Assembly (NCBI GenBank): GCA_008477525.1
Contig: SPDT01000013.1
Coordinates: 233,501 to 297,500, forward strand
Length of the DNA: 64,000 bases
Direction: 5' to 3'
DNA from: Hypomyces perniciosus
Lineage: Eukaryota; Ascomycota; Sordariomycetes; Hypocreales; Hypocreaceae
A model generated the notes under the pieces. The model saw only the letters and a list, made by a program, of their open reading frames with translations, ran no database searches and was not told where the DNA came from. Position numbers and translations under genes: made by a program. This document shows, piece after piece, positions 57,834 through 64,000 of the stretch; within the stretch, counting starts at the first letter, position 1; every line of letters starts with the position of its first letter.

Positions 57834-60168
57834 ATGCGCTTCAGCGATATCGGGGACATTGACCGAGAGACTATTTCCGACTTCATCTGGAAATGGCGCT
57901 GCAAAATCTTCCCAGGCAAGGATGCTCCTGCCTCCAAGGCGCGTGACATCGACGAAGAGGCCGCCATGAACGGAGACGAAAAGGCCGGCGGCGGCAAGGA
58001 TCCAGGTTTTGGAACAGAGGCCAATGTCAAGACCATGTACGAGGGACGCAACTCGAATTCGTGCAACTACGACTGGGTCGACTATCCCCCTAAGCAGCTC
58101 TCTAAATCAGCAGCTCGGGCTCAGGACAGGGTCGCCATCAAGGTCTACAAGGTCAAGGACCGCTCCAAGCCCTGCATTGGAGGGCGGTTCCCTCTCAAGC
58201 ATCACAAGATTGAGGTGCAGAACCTCGTTTTGGTCGCCGCACTGGAGCCAATTCTCAAAAAGGAGAATGTCCATCTTGATGTTAATGAGCCTGCCACCTT
58301 CGACTACCCCTTTCGCAGTCTGTGGTTCTGTCAAGATGACATCATCGAGCTGCACAGCCGTACCGAATCAGGTGACCCCCTGAAGTCCTACTTGAAGCTT
58401 TTCATTCGCGTCCTGGACGAAATGTTTGGCGCAATGAGGATCAAGAAGAAGAACCTCCAAGCTAGCGGTCTGGTTGACTTCAATACGGCCTGGACTCTGT
58501 ACCCCCGAGGATCAACGCTATACAGTTTCGGTCTTAACGCAGAGTTTCTCGGCAAGGTTGAAGGAACCACCTATGTCAACAGGAGCGGAGATCAACTCCA
58601 CATCAAGGTCAAGATCATCAATTTTAACGGAGAAGAATTCGTCTGGCAAGAGCAGACTCTGGCCATTTACGAATTCGAAGGAAACAAGCCCATTCTCGAG
58701 CTTGACCATTACCCGCTGGAGTTCCATCCCGATGCAGAAGACACCAAGAAGCGTTTGATCGCCCGAGGTCGCAAGGTCCTGGACCTCCAAGGCCTGCAGT
58801 ACCGCTGCTACAAGGGCATTGCCCTTCATTCAAATGACAATGACATCGGGAAACACAACGTTGAGGGTCGTATCCTCATTGATGTGGTTGGCTATAACAA
58901 GTATCACTTGGCGAAAGGAAAGCGAGAGAACCAAGACCCATCAACCCAACGTGTCTCATTGGGATTGTTTGACGATGACGAGGACTCGGATTCCGATTTG
59001 GATAACTCCACTGATGGGACATCTGCGTCGAGAAGCAGGGGACAACGACTAGGTGAAAGTGACTTCTTGAAGAACAAGCACCATATGGCACCACGAGAGC
59101 AAGAGTTGTGCTTCATATCGGGTATGCTAGGAGGGTATGCTTTAAAGAACAAACTATGGGGTGAGTCTTTTCTTCTATTCTTATGTCTTAAAAAATGGAC
59201 AACGCCGCTAACAATGGGCTTGTTTCGTAGTCCAATTCTACGTCGAAGATGTTGAGCCCATGGTGTGGAATGATTCCGCCTATTCTCACCTCGTTTATGA
59301 CGATCAGCAGAAGGATCTCGTCCTGTCCTTTGTCCAGAACCACAACCCTCACCGCAACACCTCCGCAGCCTTAACACCATCATCTGGCTCGACAGCGACC
59401 AACAACAACGGTCCACCAGCACCAATGGACGATGTCATCGTCGGCAAAGGCCAGGGCCTCATAATCCTTCTCTCTGGCCCGCCAGGAACCGGCAAGACCC
59501 TCACAGCTGAGGCTGTCGCCGACCGCACCCATCGACCCCTCTTTTATCTCCAAGCTGAGGATCTCGGCATCAACGCCGCAGCGCTCGGCGCCAACATCAA
59601 ACGTGTCTTCGAAATGGCAACCGAGTGGGACGCCGTAGTGCTGCTCGACGAAGCTGATGTCTTCATGGCTGAGCGCAATCCCAACGACATCCACCGCAAC
59701 GAGCTTGTTAGCATCTTCCTCCGAGAACTTGAGTACTTCCGTGGCATCATCTTCCTCACCACGAATTTGTACCATAGCATCGACCCGGCTTTCCGCAGTC
59801 GTGTAAGTCTTCATCTGCTGTTCCAGTCACTAAACAGGGAGGCCCGCGAGACTGTCTGGCGCAAGTTCTTGCAGCGGCTTCTGGAGCAAAGAGAAATTGA
59901 AGAGGTTCCCGCGGAGGAAGGTACGGCGGCTGTAGAACAGGCTATGGAGAAGGCCGCATCAGAGAAGCCGCTTGATGATGAGGACATTCACGAATTGTCA
60001 CTGTGGCAGCTCAATGGTCGAGAGATCAAGAATGCGGTGCGTATGGTGCGGAGTTGGTGTGATCATAAGAAGTACGCCATGACGCTCCAGAGGTTAGAGA
60101 ATGGCATAAAGGTAACGAGCCCGCATGCGACGAAGGATGGGGATGTGGATAAGGACTTGTACGAGTAG
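57834..60168 (+). CDS. AAA-family ATPase with N-terminal DUF7025-type domain
   Basis: Large fungal P-loop ATPase. Two exons: 57834-59160 and 59231-60168, with a 70-bp intron (GTGAGT...CGTAG) giving NKLWVQFYVEDVEP across the joint; 754 aa. I start at the ATG at 57834 (MRFSDIGDIDRET), since the frame extends upstream only through a leader with no good start. The N-terminal half (about 90-400) has the conserved WFCQDDIIELHSR and FNTAWTLYPRG patterns of the DUF7025 region. An acidic linker (DDDEDSDSDLD) follows. The single C-terminal AAA domain has Walker A GPPGTGKT at about 525-532, Walker B VVLLDEADVF near 578-587, sensor-like IIFLTTNL and the Arg pair in PAFRSRV. Family role is unknown; it is common in ascomycetes in several paralogues. 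Confidence 0.93.
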
Positions 60169-60943
60169 ACTTGGCACACTGATTGGTTAGGACTGGCGTT
60201 AAGGGGTGATGATGTGTGAAATCGAGCCTATTTTAGGTCTAAGATATTAAAAAAAACATATTTTAATTTTACATCTTCCATGTGTTTACGTGTTGTGGTG
60301 GAATCATTCTATCTTCGGATCTTTGGTCGACCCTTCGTCTATATCAATCACAGATCAACAGTATAAGGGCTCATTTGATGAATTGAAAATGATGGAATTC
60401 GACACTCTTGCTGATCCCAAGTTAGGTGGGAAAAGCTGTTGCTTAAATACATGAAAACTTGCTAACTAATTGATCATGACCACCCGGATCTAGGAAATCT
60501 AGCTGTCACGATATAGTCATTGACTTATGGATCCAGCTGTTGTTGCAAGCTAGTTGGGAATCAAGGAATGTTTGTTGGAATGAAGGAATGTGCGGTGATG
60601 TGGAACTATCCGTTACTGAGGTTGACAGTCTATCTACTGCTTGCCTCGGACATATTACATTCAATCAGTTCGACCCGATGTCGGCAAAAAATGATGCAGT
60701 TCAAAGTAGAAGAGAGTCGAGAAACTAATGCAGAAATGAAACAATAACTTGGAAGTCGATGCATACATTCTTCAACATCTTGGACACCCCTCCGATACCG
60801 GACTAAGCTGTCCGAAGATCAACGTGTATAAATAGGAAGCTTCATGATGTCGATATCAACCTCCAACACGCCAGAAATCCATTCTCCCCCTCCTTTATCT
60901 GATTTGAAGAAGATTAATCGATCTCCTCTCAAATATCACGACA
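60169..60943. other. Intergenic spacer
   Basis: 3' flank of the ATPase gene and promoter of the methyltransferase gene. AT-rich; no gene seen. Confidence 0.5.
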
Positions 60944-61768
60944 ATGGAGCGCAAATCCGAATCCGCCACTTACACCCACGGCCATCATGCCTCTGTCCTG
61001 CGCTCCCACACTTGGCGCACAGCCCTCAATTCCGCGGCCTATCTCCTCCCCCATCTCACTCCCGCTATGAAAATTCTCGATATCGGCTGCGGCCCGGGGA
61101 CCATCACTGTTGATCTGGCGGCCAACTATGTGCCGCAGGGCCACATCACAGGTCTAGAGCGATCAAGCGAAGTCCTCATCCAGGCGCGCGAGCTAGCCAA
61201 GGAGAAAGACGTGGCAAACGTGGACTTCGTAGAAGGTGATGCGAATGCTCTCGAGTTTGCGGATGAGATGTTCGATGTGGTGGTTTGTCATCAGGTGCTG
61301 CAGCATGTGAAAGACCCGGTCGGTATCCTCAGAGAGATGAGAAGAGTGGTCAAAACCGGGGGCATTGTCGCAGCGAGGGAGTCGGATTACGGAGCGTTTG
61401 TGTGGTACCCTGAAGTGGATGGCATGGAGGACTGGCGATCCATGTACTCAAATAACGCGAAGTCGAATGGCGGACAGCCCGATGCTGGGCGTATGATCCA
61501 TGCGTGGGCGAGGAAGGCTGGGTTTGCTGCTGGAGCTATCACGAGTAGTTCGAGCACTTGGTGTTATACCACAGAGGAGGAGATTAAGTGGTGGAGTGGA
61601 CTGTGGGCAGAGAGAACCGTGGCATCGTCGTTTGCGAAGACGGCTATTGCAAACGGGATTGCCACTACAGAGGGTCTGGAGAAGGCTGCCGAAGCATGGA
61701 AGAAATGGGGACAACAGGAAGATGCGTGGTTCACATTGCTCCACGGAGAGATCATATGTCGTAAATGA
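60944..61768 (+). CDS. Class I SAM-dependent methyltransferase
   Basis: A 274-aa single-exon methyltransferase of the UbiE/Methyltransf_11-25 type. The SAM-binding motif I is ILDIGCGPGT at 44-53; GLERSSEVLIQARE gives the acidic end of the second strand; FVEGDANALEFAD and FDVVVCHQVLQHV are motifs II and the post-II region; the HVKDPVGILREMRRVVKTGG phrase is typical of the family. The C-terminal part (WKKWGQQEDAWFTLLHGEII) matches the common fungal subtype. The acceptor substrate cannot be read; neither C-, O- nor N-methylation is excluded. It sits between the AAA ATPase and the pepsin-like gene without any sign of co-regulation. Confidence 0.9.
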   Translation: MERKSESATYTHGHHASVLRSHTWRTALNSAAYLLPHLTPAMKILDIGCGPGTITVDLAANYVPQGHITGLERSSEVLIQARELAKEKDVANVDFVEGDANALEFADEMFDVVVCHQVLQHVKDPVGILREMRRVVKTGGIVAARESDYGAFVWYPEVDGMEDWRSMYSNNAKSNGGQPDAGRMIHAWARKAGFAAGAITSSSSTWCYTTEEEIKWWSGLWAERTVASSFAKTAIANGIATTEGLEKAAEAWKKWGQQEDAWFTLLHGEIICRK

Positions 61769-62262
61769 TAGGAGTACTTCTGGAGGCTTGGTATCAATCA
61801 CACAGCAACTTGAGAGCGCCTAGATAGACGAAGAAAGGGTTGAATTAAAGACTCTTCGACACTCTTAGTGTTTCTAATCTAGGTGGACAAAACCGCTCCT
61901 TCAATACATAAGGATTGACCGACAAAACTGGCAAGGAGATCAGTTGAATGTAATTATGAAGGACCCGGTTATCATCACACAGCGAATTGAGCTTTGTCAT
62001 AGTCTTGTTTGGACGATGCCGAATTCAGCTATGGATTTGTGTGTTGGGGTATGACACTTGTTAACCTTAGTAACGGATAACTCCACATTACGGCATATTC
62101 CGTTATTCCTAACTAGCCTGTACGAACCCGGATAGTTAGCAAATTCATATATTTAAGCAGCAGCTTTTCCCATCTAACTTGGGATCAGCAAGAGTGTCCA
62201 ATTCTATCATTTTATGCATCTGCAAATGAGCCCTCATACTGTTGATCTGTGATTGATAACAC
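61769..62262. other. Convergent intergenic spacer
   Basis: Holds the 3' flanks of the methyltransferase and pepsin-like genes. No gene seen. Confidence 0.5.
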
Positions 62263-63617
62263 TTAGTACCCCAATCCCTTGACACCTTGTCTCGGGATAG
62301 CCACGATCTCCGGCTTGCGCGACCTCTTCGCAGCCTTGGCGATACTGACCACCTCGTGCTCCATGTCCAAAACCATGTAAATGTTCTTCAAGAAGGAAAC
62401 ACCGAGCATGCAGTTATACTTGTTAGATGCTCCGAAGACCGTCGTCCACGCGTTTGCCGCAATGCTGCAAGTGTTGGGATCACCTCCCGCGACCAGTCGG
62501 TTTGTGGGCCACACAGTTGCCTCGGAAGGCATTTCAACCGTGATCTTGTTCTTGGCATTCCTGGGGTCTGAGATCGTAACAGCCCAGGTGTTGGTCTTGT
62601 TGGCGCGCTGGTCGCAAGGCACATCGTAGAATTTAGTTGTGGCGTTGAGCTTGGCCTGAGGATAAGCTGCGATGAGATTCTTGAACGTCTCATCAGGGTA
62701 GACAGTGTAAGCTTGGCCCGTGTACAGCAGACAAGAGTCACCCCCTGGAGCAGCAACAAACGAACGATCGCCGTTGTGGCCCAGCCTGAGGTCCGTCAAG
62801 GCGACGTTCCATGAGAATCCCCTGGCGGGAATCTTGGTCGAGTTGTGGTCAACGATCGGGACAGTCACGAAACGCCCTTCGTACAGAGACTCATCTAGAC
62901 CACCGAGGAGCACATTGCCGTTGGGGAACGCATTTGGACCCCGACCTTGATCCGGGTTCAGCCAGATACTCTGAGTGGCACTCTCAATCAGGCCATTCTG
63001 AACCATTCTGGGGATAAATGGTGGGTATTCGTGGAACGAGCCAGCCGTTACTGCAACTTGATCAGGCCCAAACCCAGTGCCGAAAACGTTGAATGGGGTT
63101 GCGCTTGCAAGGCCTTCTGCCATTGTTTGGTCTCGGGGAGCCAAGGATCCAATGTGCAAGGTATCCTCGAAGTAATCACCGGTATCCACTCCTCCACCAC
63201 GGATATAGGTGTTGGGTCCTAAATCCTTGAACGTCGTCGACGTCTTATTGGCAACTGCAGACCCGCGTTAGTTAAATTTGTGCTTCAGACACTCTCATCA
63301 TAGATGTAGGGTTCCTTACAAAGGCCAAAACAAGTGTTTACAGGGGTCTGCTGTTTGCACAGATCGAGGACTTGTGCGTTGGCCGCAGCTTGCACGAATA
63401 TATCTGAGGAACCAGTGTCATAGATCGTCCGCAGCTTTTGTGGGGGTGTGCCAATGGCGAAATCGAACGTAAAATCACCCTGGACGTCATCATTGGGCTG
63501 CCAAGTAAGGTCAATTGAGACTGGCTTTGCAGATTTGGATGAGTCTGAAGCCGGTGCAGCCAGGCATGTCTTCAAAGACTGAAGGACAAGAGCTGACGAA
63601 AGTGCCAAATTCTTCAT
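62263..63617 (-). CDS. Secreted pepsin-like (A1 family) protein with altered second catalytic site
   Basis: Secreted aspartic-protease-fold protein. Two exons, 63617-63320 and 63254-62263, with a 65-bp intron (GTAAGG, branch CTAAC, TGCAG) that gives CFGLFANKTST; 429 aa. I place the start at 63617 (MKNLALSSALVLQSLKTCLAA), a clear signal peptide; another in-frame Met lies 11 codons upstream. The N-terminal lobe keeps the catalytic triad text IYDTGSSDIFV (Asp67). The matching site in the C-terminal lobe reads SCLLYTGQAYTVYP, where family members have D-T/S-G: Tyr277 replaces the second Asp. There are several sequons (NKT, NSTK, NATTK). It may be a non-proteolytic member or one with altered chemistry; a sequencing error is less likely because the flanking frame is clean. 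Confidence 0.88.
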
Positions 63618-64000
63618 CGTGAAAGGTTTGAACGACCTAGGAACCGACAATCAATGTAAAGACAGGAAAGCACAGTGCTTGGAATTGACAGCTTTGGATC
63701 CCAATTTTGAGGAGTTATGGTGTACTATATATAATGGGTTGATGGCACCGAGTAGAGGAGCCTTGATATCAGCATTCGGATATGATAGAGGTACCTCGGG
63801 GGTACGAAGTACTACGTCTTGCATTAGTGCAATCCTTATATAAGCCTTAATAATAACATCATCTAACTGGTGGTATTAATTCTTCCATTCTTCCATAATA
63901 ATCACAATGTAAATTAAAATCATTCCTATTAAGCTAGCTAGTACCCGGACCCTCTATATAAACTTCTTTACAGGGGAAAACCCTTATATCACTGTTCCGA
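63618..64000. other. Upstream flank of the pepsin-like gene
   Basis: Presumptive promoter of the minus-strand gene. AT-rich; contains GGTACGAAGTACTACG near 63801, a variant of the dispersed motif. No gene seen in the remaining bases. Confidence 0.5.

Overview
The window reads as nuclear DNA of a filamentous ascomycete (Pezizomycotina, most likely Sordariomycetes; Hypocreales is a guess from overall gene style, not shown). The reasons are short introns of about 50-80 bp with GTRNGT donors, CTAAC-like branch sites and YAG acceptors; monocistronic genes on both strands; fungal-type families (DUF7025 AAA ATPase, CSC1/RSN1 channel, alcohol acetyltransferase, RlpA-like secreted proteins); and a single tRNA gene followed by a pol III T-run. 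I support 19 protein-coding genes (several with starts or exons repaired by hand), one tRNA-Asp, one clear pseudogene and a few doubtful relics.

Layout. 0.3-10 kb: a large disordered single-pass membrane protein with 29-residue repeats, an alcohol O-acetyltransferase family enzyme, and a CSC1/OSCA-type cation channel. 10-16 kb: gene-poor, with a small AT-hook protein. 16-31 kb: a dense housekeeping block: dolichol-phosphate mannose synthase, an SDR oxidoreductase, the TRAPP subunit TRAPPC12, a WD-repeat protein that looks like the TFIIIC Tfc6/GTF3C2 subunit, an Izh/adiponectin-receptor-like membrane protein, the ribosome-associated TMA7, the spliceosomal kinase Prp4, and an ankyrin protein. 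33-37 kb: two small secreted cysteine-containing proteins (one a double-psi beta-barrel protein) and a GNAT acetyltransferase. 37-57.8 kb: about 20 kb with one intact protein gene (a Ran1-like kinase), one tRNA-Asp, a sulfotransferase pseudogene and possible relics; its spacers carry many copies of a TACTCCGTA-type motif. 57.8-64 kb: an AAA ATPase, a SAM methyltransferase and a secreted pepsin-like protein whose second catalytic Asp is replaced.

The genes do not form an obvious biosynthetic cluster or operon-like system. The neighbours serve basic processes: protein mannosylation (DPM1), vesicle traffic (TRAPPC12), pol III transcription (TFIIIC), translation (TMA7) and splicing (Prp4). The accessory part is the secreted-protein pair at 33.5-35 kb, the gene-poor 37-57 kb stretch with a decayed gene, and the pepsin-like gene at the right end. 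I found no CRISPR array, intact transposon or convincing undescribed multi-gene system. The most noteworthy signals are the short dispersed motif, the repeat-bearing membrane protein, the catalytically altered pepsin-like protein and the sulfotransferase pseudogene.
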